64,000 nucleotides of DNA from JBBRVW01 sp963784645. GTDB lineage: Bacteria > Actinomycetota > Actinomycetes > JACCUZ01. Shown one piece after another: positions 16,382-24,884 of the stretch. The notes below the pieces were generated by a model, which saw nothing but the letters and a program-made list of their open reading frames with translations, had not been told where the DNA came from and searched no databases. The DNA lies in assembly GCA_963784645.1 (NCBI GenBank), contig CAWARY010000018.1, forward strand, positions 186,001-250,000. Direction: 5' to 3'. Position numbers and translations under genes: made by a program. Every line of letters starts with the position of its first letter. Position 1 is the first letter of the stretch.

Positions 16382-17245
16382 TCACACCGACGCCCAGAAC
16401 GCCAGCAGGGCAGCGACCGTCGGCTCCGGCGCGTCGGCGGCGGGGGAGTGGCCGATGCCGGGCAGGGCAGCGACGCGCGCCGCCAACCGCTGCGCGGTCG
16501 CGGCCTGGAGCGCCGGCGGCCACACGTCGTCGCGGTCGCCGAACAGCACGAGCACGGGCAGGTCGAGGGCGGCGAGCTCGTCCGTGCTGTCGGCGGCGGT
16601 CAACAGCTGCTCGGCCATCCGGAGCATCGACGCGGGGTGGTTGCTGACGAACCGCCGGTGCATCCACTCCTCGACCTCGGGCGTGGGCGCGACGAGCTCG
16701 GTCTGCCTCTCCAGCTGCCGCTTCGCCACCCAGATCGTCTCCAGGTCCATCACCGGCACGGCCTGCGCGAGCAGGGCCACGCCCGCGTCGGCGGGCGCCG
16801 GGATCGCGGCCGGGCCGGAGGCCATCAGGGTCAGCGAGGTGATCGCCGAAGGCCCCGCGAGTGCCGCGGCCCGTGCCACGAGCCCGCCGAACGAGTGCCC
16901 CACCAGGTGGGCGGGCCCGTCCAGCGTGCCGAGCACGGCGAGCACGTCCTCGGCCAGCACCTTCACGTCGTACGACGTGGGCTCGTCGTCGCCGGCGGAC
17001 TCGAACTGCCCGCGCTGGTCGACGGCGACCACCTGGTGGCCGGCGGCGGCGACCGGGGCCAGCACGGCGATGAAGTCCTCCTTCGACCCGGTGTAGCCCG
17101 GGACGAGCAGGACCGGCGGCTTCGGCACCGAGCTGCCGCCCCCGGGGCGGGCGTCCGCCACGAGCGCGGCGAGAGGTCCGCGGGGCGTGGGCACCGAGGT
17201 GGCGCGCACGCCGTCGGGCAGGGCGAGGAACGGCGGTCTGCTCAT
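16382..17245 (-). CDS. Alpha/beta hydrolase
   Basis: 287 residues from ATG 17245 (MSRPPFLALP). The strand-turn PVLLVPGYTGSKEDF, nucleophile elbow GHSFGG (Ser about 122), acid in LFGDRDDVWP and His in GIGHSPAAD complete the triad. No signal peptide. Family typical esterase or haloalkane-type fold; substrate unknown. Convergent with marC (146-base gap without a clear feature) and divergent from the ParA-like gene. Confidence 0.9.
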   Translation of the reverse strand: MSRPPFLALPDGVRATSVPTPRGPLAALVADARPGGGSSVPKPPVLLVPGYTGSKEDFIAVLAPVAAAGHQVVAVDQRGQFESAGDDEPTSYDVKVLAEDVLAVLGTLDGPAHLVGHSFGGLVARAAALAGPSAITSLTLMASGPAAIPAPADAGVALLAQAVPVMDLETIWVAKRQLERQTELVAPTPEVEEWMHRRFVSNHPASMLRMAEQLLTAADSTDELAALDLPVLVLFGDRDDVWPPALQAATAQRLAARVAALPGIGHSPAADAPEPTVAALLAFWASV

Positions 17246-17299
17246 CAGCCGGAACGCTACCCAACTGCCCGTGACACGCGCCCGTCCGGGACAGGCACA

Positions 17300-18061
17300 A
17301 TGGCGCCCGTGAGCCGGACCGTCGCCGTCGCCAACCAGAAGGGCGGCGTGGCCAAGACCACCACCGTGGCCTCGCTGGGCTCCGCGCTCGCCGAGCAGGG
17401 CCGCAAGGTGCTCCTCGTCGACCTCGACGCCCAGTCCTGCCTGACCTTCTCCCTCGGCCTCGATCCGGACGCCGTCGAGCTGTCCGTCCACGACGTGCTG
17501 CTCGGCCGGGTCGGCGCGTCGATGGCGATCCAGCCCACCGAGGACGGTGTCGACCTGCTGCCGGCCACGATCGAGCTGGCCGGCACCGAGGCGCAGCTGC
17601 TGAGCCGCCCCGGTCGCGAGTTCGTCCTGCGCACCGCGCTCGAGGAGGTGTCGCCGGCCTACGACGTGATCCTGCTCGACTGCTCGCCCTCGCTGGGCGT
17701 CCTGACCCTCAACGCCCTCACGGCCGCCGACGAGCTGATCATCCCGCTGCAGTGCGAGATGCTCAGCCACCGCGGGGTCGGGCAGCTGCTCGACACGGTC
17801 GCCGACGTGCAGCGGATCCTCAACCCCGGCCTGAAGGTCCTCGGGGTGCTGCCGACGATGTTCGACGGCCGCACCAACCACGCGCGGGCGGTGCTCGCCG
17901 ACGTCTCCGACCGGTACGGTCTGGCCGTGCTCGAGCCGCCGATCCCCAGGTCCGTGCGGTTCGCCGAGGCACCGGCCGCCGGGCGGTCGGTGCTCGGGAC
18001 GGCGCGGCGCACCCGCGGCGCGGAGGCCTACCGCGAGCTGGCTGCGGGGTTGTTCGGGTGA
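17300..18061 (+). CDS. ParA/Soj-like ATPase
   Basis: 253 residues from ATG 17300; GTG 17309 is an equally good start, and no ribosome site is evident. The deviant Walker A, KGGVAKTTT, has the signature first Lys; the Walker A' DLDAQSCLTFSLG and Walker B VILLDCSPSLG follow. This is a stand-alone chromosomal paralogue (compare Rv3213c), not the oriC-proximal ParA because no ParB is adjacent. It may position a cargo or regulate the DEAD-box neighbourhood. Overlaps the next gene by GTGA. Confidence 0.92.
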   Translation: MAPVSRTVAVANQKGGVAKTTTVASLGSALAEQGRKVLLVDLDAQSCLTFSLGLDPDAVELSVHDVLLGRVGASMAIQPTEDGVDLLPATIELAGTEAQLLSRPGREFVLRTALEEVSPAYDVILLDCSPSLGVLTLNALTAADELIIPLQCEMLSHRGVGQLLDTVADVQRILNPGLKVLGVLPTMFDGRTNHARAVLADVSDRYGLAVLEPPIPRSVRFAEAPAAGRSVLGTARRTRGAEAYRELAAGLFG

Positions 18062-18384
18062 GCACGCCCGAGGGGTTCGACCGGCTGCGCAGGCGCGGCG
18101 GCGGTGCCGGGACGTCGACCGGTCCGGCCGGGGTGGCATCGGCCCGACCGGACCCGCAGGGCCGCAGCTCGCTCTACAGCGCCTCCGAGCAGCCGCCGGC
18201 CCCCGGCGCGGTGACGGTCACCTGCTCCGACTGCGAGCAGACGACGGCGGTGAGCCCCCGGCGGCTGGCGACGCTGGCGCTGCCGTCGGTGCACCTGCCG
18301 CTGCTCCGGCGCGACCACCCGTCCTGGATGCGCTGCCCGGCGTGCGGCAAGCGCACCTGGGTGAAGGTCGTCATCACCCTCTGA
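18058..18384 (+). CDS. Zinc-ribbon conserved protein
   Basis: 108 residues from GTG 18058, overlapping the ParA-like stop. The first 45 residues are Gly/Ser/Pro-rich and probably unstructured. The C-terminal half has two CxxC knuckles, VTCSDCEQT (about 60-65) and MRCPACGKRTW (about 95-98), spaced to bind one zinc. It is encoded with the ParA-like ATPase in related actinomycetes, suggesting a partner protein. Confidence 0.75.
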   Translation: MSTPEGFDRLRRRGGGAGTSTGPAGVASARPDPQGRSSLYSASEQPPAPGAVTVTCSDCEQTTAVSPRRLATLALPSVHLPLLRRDHPSWMRCPACGKRTWVKVVITL

Positions 18385-18411
18385 GCCCGCGCCGGCGGCC
18401 CGGACGGTGGG

Positions 18412-18612
18412 TCACTCGTCGCTGCGGGTGCGGTCCCCGACGTACGCGAGGACGTCGGGCTCCCCGGTCCGGAGCCGGCCGACCTGCTCCCCGGCGTCGC
18501 AGGTGAGCAGTGCGACGTCGAGGCAGCCCGGGTCGCCGGGCCTGCGAGCGAGGACCCGCCAGGCCGCACCACCGGTCTCCCAGCGGCGCAGGGCCTCGAG
18601 GTCCTCGCTCAC
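18412..18612 (-). CDS. Small conserved hypothetical protein
   Basis: 66 residues from GTG 18612 (VSEDLEALRRWETGGAAWRV). Predicted helix then strands ending VLAYVGDRTRSDE; two Cys but no metal motif. It begins 7 bases after the stop of the DEAD-box helicase and so is the second gene of that transcript. Regular codon use and tight coupling support it as real; function unknown. Confidence 0.6.
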   Translation of the reverse strand: MSEDLEALRRWETGGAAWRVLARRPGDPGCLDVALLTCDAGEQVGRLRTGEPDVLAYVGDRTRSDE

Positions 18613-18619
18613 GCCCGGC

Positions 18620-20296
18620 TCAGTCCTCGGCGGCCGAGCCGGTGCTGCCGCCCTCGGCGGTCGCGGCACCGCCGGACCCGCGCCCGCCGCGGCTGCGCCG
18701 GCGGCGGCGCTTGGCGGGGTCGCCCGAGCCCTCGCCGGGCTCGGCGGCGGGGCCGGCGACGCCGTCGGCACCCTCGGCCGGTTGACCGGCCCGGGTCCGG
18801 CTGCGGCTGCCCGAGCGGCGCCGCGCGGCCGGGCGGTCGGCGGTCTCGTCGGAGCCGTGCTCACGGGGCTCCCGGGGCTCTCGTGGCTCCCGCGCCTCGC
18901 GGGAGGCGGCGGAACCGCGACCACCGGAACCACCGCGGCCACCGGCGCCACCCGAGGGGCGGTCGCCGCCGCGCCCGCCGGTACGCGGCCGGGCGCCACC
19001 CGCGCGGCCGGTCTCGCCGAGGTCCTCGACGGCCTCCGCGTCCAGGCCGGCCCGGGTCCGCTGGGCGCGCGGCAGCGTGCCCGTGACGTGCTTGGGGATG
19101 TCGAGCTCGTCGTAGAAGTGGTCGGAGCTGGAGTAGGTCTCCTCCGGCTCGCCGAAGCCCAGGTCCAGCGCCTTGTCGATGAGGCCCCACCGGGGCATGT
19201 CGTCCCAGTCGACGAAGGTGATCGCGATGCCCTTCGCGCCGGCCCGCGCGGTCCGGCCGATGCGGTGCAGGTAGGTCTTCTCGTCCTCGGGGCACTGGTA
19301 GTTCACGACGTGGGTGATGTCCTGCACGTCGATGCCTCGCGCTGCCACGTCGGTGGCGACGAGGACGTCGACCTTGCCGTTGCGGAACGCCCGGAGCGCC
19401 TGCTCGCGGGCGCCCTGGCCGAGGTCGCCGTGCACGGCGCCGGAGGCGAAGCCGCGGGCGGCCAGCTCGTCGGCGACCTTGGCGGCGGTGCGCTTGGTGC
19501 GGCAGAACACCAGGGTCAGACCCCGACCCTCGGACTGCAGGATGCGGGCGAGCATCTCGACCTTGTCCATGGCATGCGCGCGGAAGACGTGCTGCTCGAC
19601 CGCCTTGACGGTCTGGCCGTCGTCGTCGGGGTCGACGGCGCGGATGTGGGTGGGGTGGTGCATGTACGAGCGCGCCAGCGTGATGATCGCGCCCGGCATG
19701 GTGGCCGAGAACAGCATCGTCTGCCGGCCGGCCGGCACCTGCCGCACGATCTTCTCCACGTCGGGCAGGAAGCCGAGGTCGAGCATCTCGTCGGCCTCGT
19801 CGAGCACCAGGGTGCGGACGTGGCCGAGGTCGAGGTGACCCTGCTGGGCGAGGTCGATGAGCCGGCCCGGCGTGCCGACGACCACCTCGATCCCCTTCTT
19901 CAGCCGCTCGACCTGCGGCTCGTACGCACGGCCGCCGTAGATCGACAGGATGCGGATCTCGCGCCGGGCGGCGGCCTTCTCGAGGTCCTCGGTGACCTGC
20001 ACGCACAGCTCGCGGGTGGGCACGACGACCAGCGCCTGCGGCTTGCCCCGCTCGACCACCACGGGGGCGTCGGCGTCCTGCTCCTCGTCCTGGGCGACGA
20101 CCCGCTGGAGCAGCGGGATGCCGAAGCCGAGGGTCTTGCCGGTGCCGGTCTTGGCCTGGCCGATGATGTCGTGGCCGTGCAGCGCGACCGGCAGCGTGAG
20201 CGCCTGGATGGGGAACGGGTGCGTGATGCCGACAGCTTCGAGCGCCTCGACCGTGGCCGGGATGACGCCGAGCTCGGCGAATGACTGGGTGTTCAG
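18620..20296 (-). CDS. DEAD/DEAH-box RNA helicase (RhlE/CshA type), CTG start
   Basis: 558 residues. The helicase core is complete: Q-motif region FAELGVIPATVEAL...FPIQ, Walker A AKTGTGKT near residue 50, PTREL, GTPGR, DEAD in VLDEADEMLD, SAT, and RGIDV...HRIGRTAR. The C-terminal 170 residues are an Arg/Gly/Ser/Pro-rich unstructured tail suited to RNA binding. In this frame no ATG, GTG or TTG exists between the stop at 20354-20356 and codons well past Walker A (first GTG near 20062). CTG 20296 with AGAAGGG 7 bases upstream gives a normal N-terminus (NTQSFAELG). Homologous to Rv3211-type rhlE. Confidence 0.9.
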   Translation of the reverse strand: MNTQSFAELGVIPATVEALEAVGITHPFPIQALTLPVALHGHDIIGQAKTGTGKTLGFGIPLLQRVVAQDEEQDADAPVVVERGKPQALVVVPTRELCVQVTEDLEKAAARREIRILSIYGGRAYEPQVERLKKGIEVVVGTPGRLIDLAQQGHLDLGHVRTLVLDEADEMLDLGFLPDVEKIVRQVPAGRQTMLFSATMPGAIITLARSYMHHPTHIRAVDPDDDGQTVKAVEQHVFRAHAMDKVEMLARILQSEGRGLTLVFCRTKRTAAKVADELAARGFASGAVHGDLGQGAREQALRAFRNGKVDVLVATDVAARGIDVQDITHVVNYQCPEDEKTYLHRIGRTARAGAKGIAITFVDWDDMPRWGLIDKALDLGFGEPEETYSSSDHFYDELDIPKHVTGTLPRAQRTRAGLDAEAVEDLGETGRAGGARPRTGGRGGDRPSGGAGGRGGSGGRGSAASREAREPREPREPREHGSDETADRPAARRRSGSRSRTRAGQPAEGADGVAGPAAEPGEGSGDPAKRRRRRSRGGRGSGGAATAEGGSTGSAAED

Positions 20297-20468
20297 GACG
20301 GAGCCCTTCTGGGACGGTCCCGCGCGGACGTGGTGTCGGCTGGCCGCACGCCGTCAGCTGGTGACGGCGGGCCGCTCGGCGGGACGTTCGGTCGGAGCCG
20401 ATCGGTTCGTCGGGCGACCGGGCATCCGTGATATTGCGGCCACCCTACCCCTCGGTACGCTCACGGCC

Positions 20469-21203
20469 GTGAGCGCGCCCGAGGACAAACCGACCGAGAG
20501 CCCGACTGCGTCTGCCTCGTCGGGGGCGCCCGACCCGCTCGCCGACGAGGAGTACCGGCTGGCCGTGGTCGACCTGCTCGGGGCCCTGGCCTACGGCGAG
20601 CTGACCGCGTTCGAGCGGCTCGCGGACGACGCGTCGTTCGCGCCGACCCTCGTCGACAAGGCCGCGCTGGCCGCGATGGCGGTCGCGGAGTACGGCCACT
20701 TCGTCCTGCTCCGCGACCGGCTGGTGGACCTCGGGGTGGCTCCCGAGGACGCGATGCAGCCGTTCATGCCGGCCCTCGAGGCCTTCCACGAGCGGACCGC
20801 GCCGGGCGACTGGCTCGAAGGGCTCGTCAAGGCCTACGTCGGCGACGGCATCGCCGAGGACTTCTACCGCGAGATCTCGGCGTACCTCGACGACTCGACC
20901 CGCGACCTGGTGCTCAAGGTCCTCGAGGACACCGGGCACTCGACCTTCGCCGTCGACCGGGTCCGGGCCGCGATCGAGGCCGAGCCGCGGCTGGCCGGCC
21001 GGCTGGCCCTGTGGGGACGCCGGCTGGTCGGCGAGGCGCTGAGCCAGGCCCAGCGGGTGGCAGCCGAGCGCGACGCGCTGGCCGCGCTGCTGGTCGGCGG
21101 CATGGCGCACCGCGGGGCTGACCTCGCCGAGGTCGGCCGGATGTTCGCCCGGCTCACGGAGAACCACACCCAGCGGATGGCGACCCTCGGACTGTCGTCG
21201 TAG
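20469..21203 (+). CDS. Ferritin-like fold protein (MiaE-like/tRNA hydroxylase superfamily)
   Basis: 244 residues from GTG 20469. After a 25-residue Ser/Pro-rich leader the chain is helical, with ExxH pairs EYGHF (about 76-79) and LEDTGHSTF (about 156-161) that could form a di-iron site. The family is conserved next to rhlE in actinobacteria (Rv3210c type) and annotated only as ferritin-like. Divergent from the helicase gene, so the two may share a promoter region of about 170 bases. Confidence 0.8.
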   Translation: MSAPEDKPTESPTASASSGAPDPLADEEYRLAVVDLLGALAYGELTAFERLADDASFAPTLVDKAALAAMAVAEYGHFVLLRDRLVDLGVAPEDAMQPFMPALEAFHERTAPGDWLEGLVKAYVGDGIAEDFYREISAYLDDSTRDLVLKVLEDTGHSTFAVDRVRAAIEAEPRLAGRLALWGRRLVGEALSQAQRVAAERDALAALLVGGMAHRGADLAEVGRMFARLTENHTQRMATLGLSS

Positions 21204-21231
21204 CCGAGCGGTGACCCGTGGCCGGTGGGGC

Positions 21232-21459
21232 CTAAGGCGAGCCGAAGCCGACCCGGCGCGACTCGGGCGCGCCGATCTCGACGAAGGCCAGCTTGTCGGC
21301 CGGGACCAGCACCTGGCGGCCGCGCTCGTCGGTGAGGGCGAGGACGGCGGACTTCCCGGCGACGGCTGCCTGGACGGCCTCGAGCACGGCCTCGGCGGTC
21401 TCCGCGCTCTCGACCACGAGCTCGCGGGGCGCGTGCTGCACGCCGATCCTGACCTCCAC
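21232..21459 (-). CDS. DUF3107 family protein (TB9.4-like)
   Basis: 75 residues from GTG 21459, chosen over an 86-residue reading because GGAGG lies 5 bases upstream and the family begins VEVRIGVQHAPREL. The body AVLEAVQAAVAGKSAVLALTDERG is followed by VLVPADKLAFVEIG and SRRVGFG, the complete known domain. Conserved between the rhlE and moeZ blocks (Rv3208A). Function unknown. Confidence 0.85.
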   Translation of the reverse strand: MEVRIGVQHAPRELVVESAETAEAVLEAVQAAVAGKSAVLALTDERGRQVLVPADKLAFVEIGAPESRRVGFGSP

Positions 21460-21605
21460 GGGGACCTCCGGGATCCGTCGTCTGCGTGCCATGTCGGACG
21501 GAGCCTAGTGCGACACCGCGCCGGTCAGCGGCGCGGGGCGGTCGTGTTCGCCGTCGGCGTCATCGGCGCGGGCGGCCCGGATCCGCCCGGCATCGCGGGA
21601 CACCG

Positions 21606-22235
21606 TCAGTGCGGCTCACCGGTGCGGGGGAAGCCGCCGATACCGCGCCAGCTCAGGCTGGCCAGCAGCCGGGCTGCCGCGTCGCGCGGGATGGTGCCTT
21701 CCGCCGCGAGCCAGAAGCGCGCGGCCACCTGGGCCATGCCCACGAGGCCGACGGCGAGCAGCAACGACTGCTCCTTCGGCAGGCCCGCGTCGTCACGGAT
21801 CACCTCGCCGATCGCTTCGGCGCAGGCCAGGGTGACGCCCTCGACCCGCTCGCGCACCTCCGGCTGGTTGACGAGGTCGGACTCGAAGACCAGGCGGAAG
21901 GCGCCGCCCTCCTCGTCGACGAAGCGGAAGTACGCCTCGATCGAGTCCGCGACCCGCTGCTTGTTGTCGGTGGTGGCATCGAGTGCGGCGCGCACCGCGG
22001 CGACGACGGTCTCGGTGTGCTGGTCCAGCAGCGCCAGGTAGAGGTCGAGCTTGCCCGGGAAGTGCTGGTAGAGCACCGGCTTGCTCACGCCCGCCGCGTC
22101 GGCGATGTCGTCCATCGCGGCCGCGTGGTACCCCTGGGCGACGAAGACCTCCTGCGCCGCCCCGAGCAGCTGCTCCCGCCGCGCCGACCGGGGGAGGCGG
22201 GCACCGCGGGTGCGCGCATCCGGGGCAGCCGGCAC
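21606..22235 (-). CDS. TetR-family transcriptional regulator
   Basis: 209 residues, GTG start 22235 with AAGGAG 5 bases upstream. The HTH is clear: AAMDDIADAAGVSKPVLYQHF (recognition helix VSKPVLYQHF). The C-terminal ligand domain (about 75-200) is typical, with FRFVDEEGGAFRLVFES and DGLVGMAQVAARFWL-like helices. The position beside DUF3107 matches the conserved Rv3208 TetR. Its regulon is not readable from the sequence. Confidence 0.92.
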   Translation of the reverse strand: MPAAPDARTRGARLPRSARREQLLGAAQEVFVAQGYHAAAMDDIADAAGVSKPVLYQHFPGKLDLYLALLDQHTETVVAAVRAALDATTDNKQRVADSIEAYFRFVDEEGGAFRLVFESDLVNQPEVRERVEGVTLACAEAIGEVIRDDAGLPKEQSLLLAVGLVGMAQVAARFWLAAEGTIPRDAAARLLASLSWRGIGGFPRTGEPH

Positions 22236-22293
22236 GTCAGCTCCTTCGTCGGCGGGGTCTGGCGGGCCCCACCCTAGGCCGGGAGCGGTGCGG

Positions 22294-22488
22294 TCAGCGG
22301 TATTCGTCGTCCTCGACGCCCACCGCTCGGGACTGCTCGGCCACGTCGGCGGGGTCCGCCTCGACGGTCCCGTGGTCGGCCGGGTCGGTGTCCTCGCCCT
22401 GCTCGACGGCGTCGGCCCGCTGCTCCAAGGCGTCGGCCTCGGGCACCTCGATGCCGTCCGGGCCGAGTGGTTCGTCGCGCTCGGTCAC
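22294..22488 (-). CDS. Small acidic hypothetical protein
   Basis: 64 residues from ATG 22488. About a third of residues are Asp or Glu, with no aromatic core, and it ends EDDEYR. It is likely intrinsically disordered. Codon bias suits coding, and it occupies the gap between the TetR gene and the next + strand gene. No family recognised, so it is only moderately certain. Confidence 0.45.
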   Translation of the reverse strand: MTERDEPLGPDGIEVPEADALEQRADAVEQGEDTDPADHGTVEADPADVAEQSRAVGVEDDEYR

Positions 22489-22615
22489 ACCGTGACCCTA
22501 CGCCGGTCACGCTGCGCCACGCCGGCCACGCCGTCGGCCGTGTTGGGTGTGTAGGGCGCCGCGCACTGGGACACTGGTGTACCGACCCGCCGATCCGTCA
22601 CCTGCGAGGCATGCG

Positions 22616-23422
22616 TTGACCGTGAGCGACCACCGCGACCTCGTCGCGGCGCTGCTCGGGGTGCCCGGCGTCGCCGCCGCGGCCGTCGAGCCGCACCATG
22701 GCGGACCGGGCACCCTCCGGCTGCAGCTGGCGCACGGGGCCGACGAGGTCGACGTGGCGGGCGCGGTCAACCGGCTGCTCCGCAGCCAGTTCGGGCTGGC
22801 GGTCGACGCCGACCGCGTGCGGGTGCTCGAGCAGCCCCCGGCCGCTGACACCGGTGGCCCGGAGCGCGACCGAGAGGGCGTCGACGACGAGCCCGCCGAC
22901 CTGCGCGAGACGGTTCCCGATGACGCGTCCTCGATCGACGGGTGGCAGCCGGGCGCCGAGCACGTGACCGTGACCACGGAGCCGGAACCTTCACCGGACG
23001 CCTTCGGCCCGTTGCCCGGCGCCGCCGCACGCCTGGTCATCGAGCGCGTGCAGCTCGTGTCGGCCCACCTCGGCGTCACCGTGTCGGTCACGCTGCGGAC
23101 CGGTGGGCGCTCGGAGGTGGGTGAGGCGGAGGGTGCCGCGACCAGCGGCGCGCTGCACCGCTCGGTCGCCGAGGCGACGTTGCGCGCGGTCGAGGCCATG
23201 GTCGACGACCGGGTGCGCTTCGCGGTCGAGCACGTCGAGATCGCCAGCACCGGTGAGGAGCGGACCGCTCTTGCCGTCCTGTCGCTGGTGACCGACCGCG
23301 GAACCCAGCGCCTCTCGGGTGCGTCAGTGGTGCGCGACGACGCACGCCAGGCGGTCATCCGTGCAGTCCTCGCGGCCGTGAACCGCCGGGTCGGCCCGAT
23401 GCTCGGCGAGGTGCCGGGCTGA
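22616..23422 (+). CDS. Conserved hypothetical protein, two-domain
   Basis: 268 residues from TTG 22616 (GAGG 7 bases upstream); GTG 22622 is the alternative. An N-terminal unit (VAALLGVPGVAAAAVEPHHG...LRLQLAHGADEVDVA) reads like a small alpha/beta sandwich, and a C-terminal unit (ARLVIERVQLVSAHLGVTVSV, then ATLRAVEAMVDDRVRF) resembles LeuA-type dimerisation/regulatory strands; a Glu/Asp/Pro linker joins them. No catalytic residues recognised. It overlaps the following hydrolase by CTGA. Confidence 0.65.
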   Translation: MTVSDHRDLVAALLGVPGVAAAAVEPHHGGPGTLRLQLAHGADEVDVAGAVNRLLRSQFGLAVDADRVRVLEQPPAADTGGPERDREGVDDEPADLRETVPDDASSIDGWQPGAEHVTVTTEPEPSPDAFGPLPGAAARLVIERVQLVSAHLGVTVSVTLRTGGRSEVGEAEGAATSGALHRSVAEATLRAVEAMVDDRVRFAVEHVEIASTGEERTALAVLSLVTDRGTQRLSGASVVRDDARQAVIRAVLAAVNRRVGPMLGEVPG

Positions 23423-24312
23423 GCCCCGCGGAACCGGTCCCGCACTGGCCCGGGCACCAGGTCGCGCTGCCGTCCGGCGACCTGCACGTCCGGACCGCCC
23501 CGGCCACCGCCGCCGGCGCGGAGCGAGCCGTCCTCGTACACGGGCTCGGGGGCGCGGCGACCAACTGGACCGACGTCATGGCGCTGCTGCGCGACCGCGT
23601 CGCGGCGGAGGCCCCGGACCTTCCCGGCTTCGGCTGGTCGCCGCCGCCGGCCGACGACGACTACTCCCTGCGCGGCCACGTGCGGGCCATCACCGAGCTG
23701 ATCGAGTCCGGCGGCGACGGGCCGGTGCACCTGATGGGCAACTCCCTCGGCGGCACGGTCGCGACCGTCCTCGCCGCGACCCGGCCCGACCTGGTGCGCA
23801 CGCTCACCCTCGTCTCACCGGCGATGCCGGTGCTGAAGCCCCGGCTCAGCAACGTCCACCTGCCGGCGCTCGCCGTGCCCTGGGCCGGCCAGCAGCTCGC
23901 CCGGCGGCTGGGCCGCTACCCCGTCGAGCAGCGGGTGCGCGCCACCCTCGCACTCTGCTGGGCCGACCCGTCCCGGGTGCCCGAGCGCCGGCTGGCGGAG
24001 GCCACCGAGGAGGCGGAGCGGCGGGCCCGGCTCGACCACGACGGCGACGCGATGATCCGCTCGCTGCGCAGCCTGATGTCGGCGTACCTCCGGCCGGACC
24101 GCTGGCCGCTGTGGCGGCTGGCCGGCCGGGTGCAGGCGCCCACGCTGCTCGTGTACGGGCTCAAGGACCGGCTGGTCGACCCGCGGACCGCTCCCCGGGC
24201 AGCCCGCACCTACCCCGGCGCGCGGCTGGTGCTGCTGCCCGACAGCGGTCACGTCTCGCAGATGGAACACCCCGGCGTCGTCGCCCGTGAGGTGCGCCGG
24301 CTGCTCGGCTGA
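23419..24312 (+). CDS. Alpha/beta hydrolase, CTG start
   Basis: 297 residues. The lid-less hydrolase core begins AVLVHGLGGAATNWTDV (oxyanion loop about residue 44), with nucleophile GNSLGGTVATVLA (Ser about 111), acid in GLKDRLVDPRTAP and His in DSGHVSQMEHP. The first ATG (23578) would remove the oxyanion strand. CTG 23419 overlaps the previous stop (CTGA) with GAGG 7 bases upstream, and no ATG/GTG/TTG lies between. Likely an esterase; substrate unknown. Confidence 0.85.
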   Translation: MSPAEPVPHWPGHQVALPSGDLHVRTAPATAAGAERAVLVHGLGGAATNWTDVMALLRDRVAAEAPDLPGFGWSPPPADDDYSLRGHVRAITELIESGGDGPVHLMGNSLGGTVATVLAATRPDLVRTLTLVSPAMPVLKPRLSNVHLPALAVPWAGQQLARRLGRYPVEQRVRATLALCWADPSRVPERRLAEATEEAERRARLDHDGDAMIRSLRSLMSAYLRPDRWPLWRLAGRVQAPTLLVYGLKDRLVDPRTAPRAARTYPGARLVLLPDSGHVSQMEHPGVVAREVRRLLG

Positions 24313-24314
24313 CG

Positions 24315-24336
24315 CGTCGAGAACCCCAGCTCGACG
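24315..24336 (+). terminator. Hairpin after hydrolase
   Basis: CGTCGAG and CTCGACG form a 7-bp stem with an 8-base loop immediately after the stop (24312). No U-tract. It marks the 3' end of the conserved block. Confidence 0.5.
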
Positions 24337-24340
24337 TCGA

Positions 24341-24356
24341 GGTCAGGCGCCTGACC
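24341..24356. repeat. 16-bp perfect palindrome GGTCAGGCGCCTGACC
   Basis: It lies in a 218-base gap between the hydrolase and a DUF1905 gene, at the left edge of the accessory block. It could be an operator for an unidentified promoter or part of a terminator. The rest of the gap shows only shadow reading frames. Confidence 0.4.
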
Positions 24357-24530
24357 AGTCGTCGGCAACGGCTCGGCCACCTGCGCGGTGTCGGAAGGGG
24401 AGCTGCTCGTCCTCGCCAGTCGGGCCGGCGGCGCGCCCACGGGGTGTTGCACCACCGCGAGGAGGATGCCGGCGCCACGACGGAGACGTCGGCGTTCGAC
24501 GTCGGATCCGGCGTCGAGGTCGGGTTGTCG

Positions 24531-24815
24531 TCACTCGTTGCGGTCGAGCCGCTCGAGCAGGTGCACGGTGACGGTGTCCCCGGCCCGTTTGCCGATCGCC
24601 TTTCGCACGCCGGCCTTCACGGGCAGCTTGTGCCTTCCGTCACCGAGCGCCATGAACGAGCTGCGGAACTCGTGGCCGTCGACAGTGCCGCGCACCTTCA
24701 CCAGCCCATGAGTGCCGAAGTACTCTGCCGACCCGGGCCAGACGACGTACGTCCAACCGCCGGTCGCGGGGCTCTTCTCCAGGGTCGCGTCGAACTCCTC
24801 GTCGATGTCGGTCAT
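24531..24815 (-). CDS. DUF1905 domain protein
   Basis: 94 residues, a single small beta-barrel. Family features are TYVVWPGSAEYFGTHGLVKVRG and SSFMALGDGRHKLPVKAGVRKA, followed by GDTVTVHLLERL. DUF1905 proteins are often fused or adjacent to a GNAT or YdeI domain; here the domain stands alone. Role unknown. Confidence 0.85.
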   Translation of the reverse strand: MTDIDEEFDATLEKSPATGGWTYVVWPGSAEYFGTHGLVKVRGTVDGHEFRSSFMALGDGRHKLPVKAGVRKAIGKRAGDTVTVHLLERLDRNE

Positions 24816-24884
24816 GCCTGCCTCCTCCAGTCCCGTGCCGTCGTGGGCGTCCTCACCCGGGCAGACCCGCGGACGGGGCGGAAG

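Noticed and set aside
16367..17299. Long upstream extension of the ParA-like frame
   Set aside because: The open frame upstream of 17300 overlaps the - strand hydrolase and lacks a Walker motif; the ParA signature begins right after 17300.
24313..24530. Possible degraded gene in the gap after the hydrolase
   Set aside because: Short frames on both strands were read, but none has a family motif or convincing start; only the terminator and palindrome are supported.
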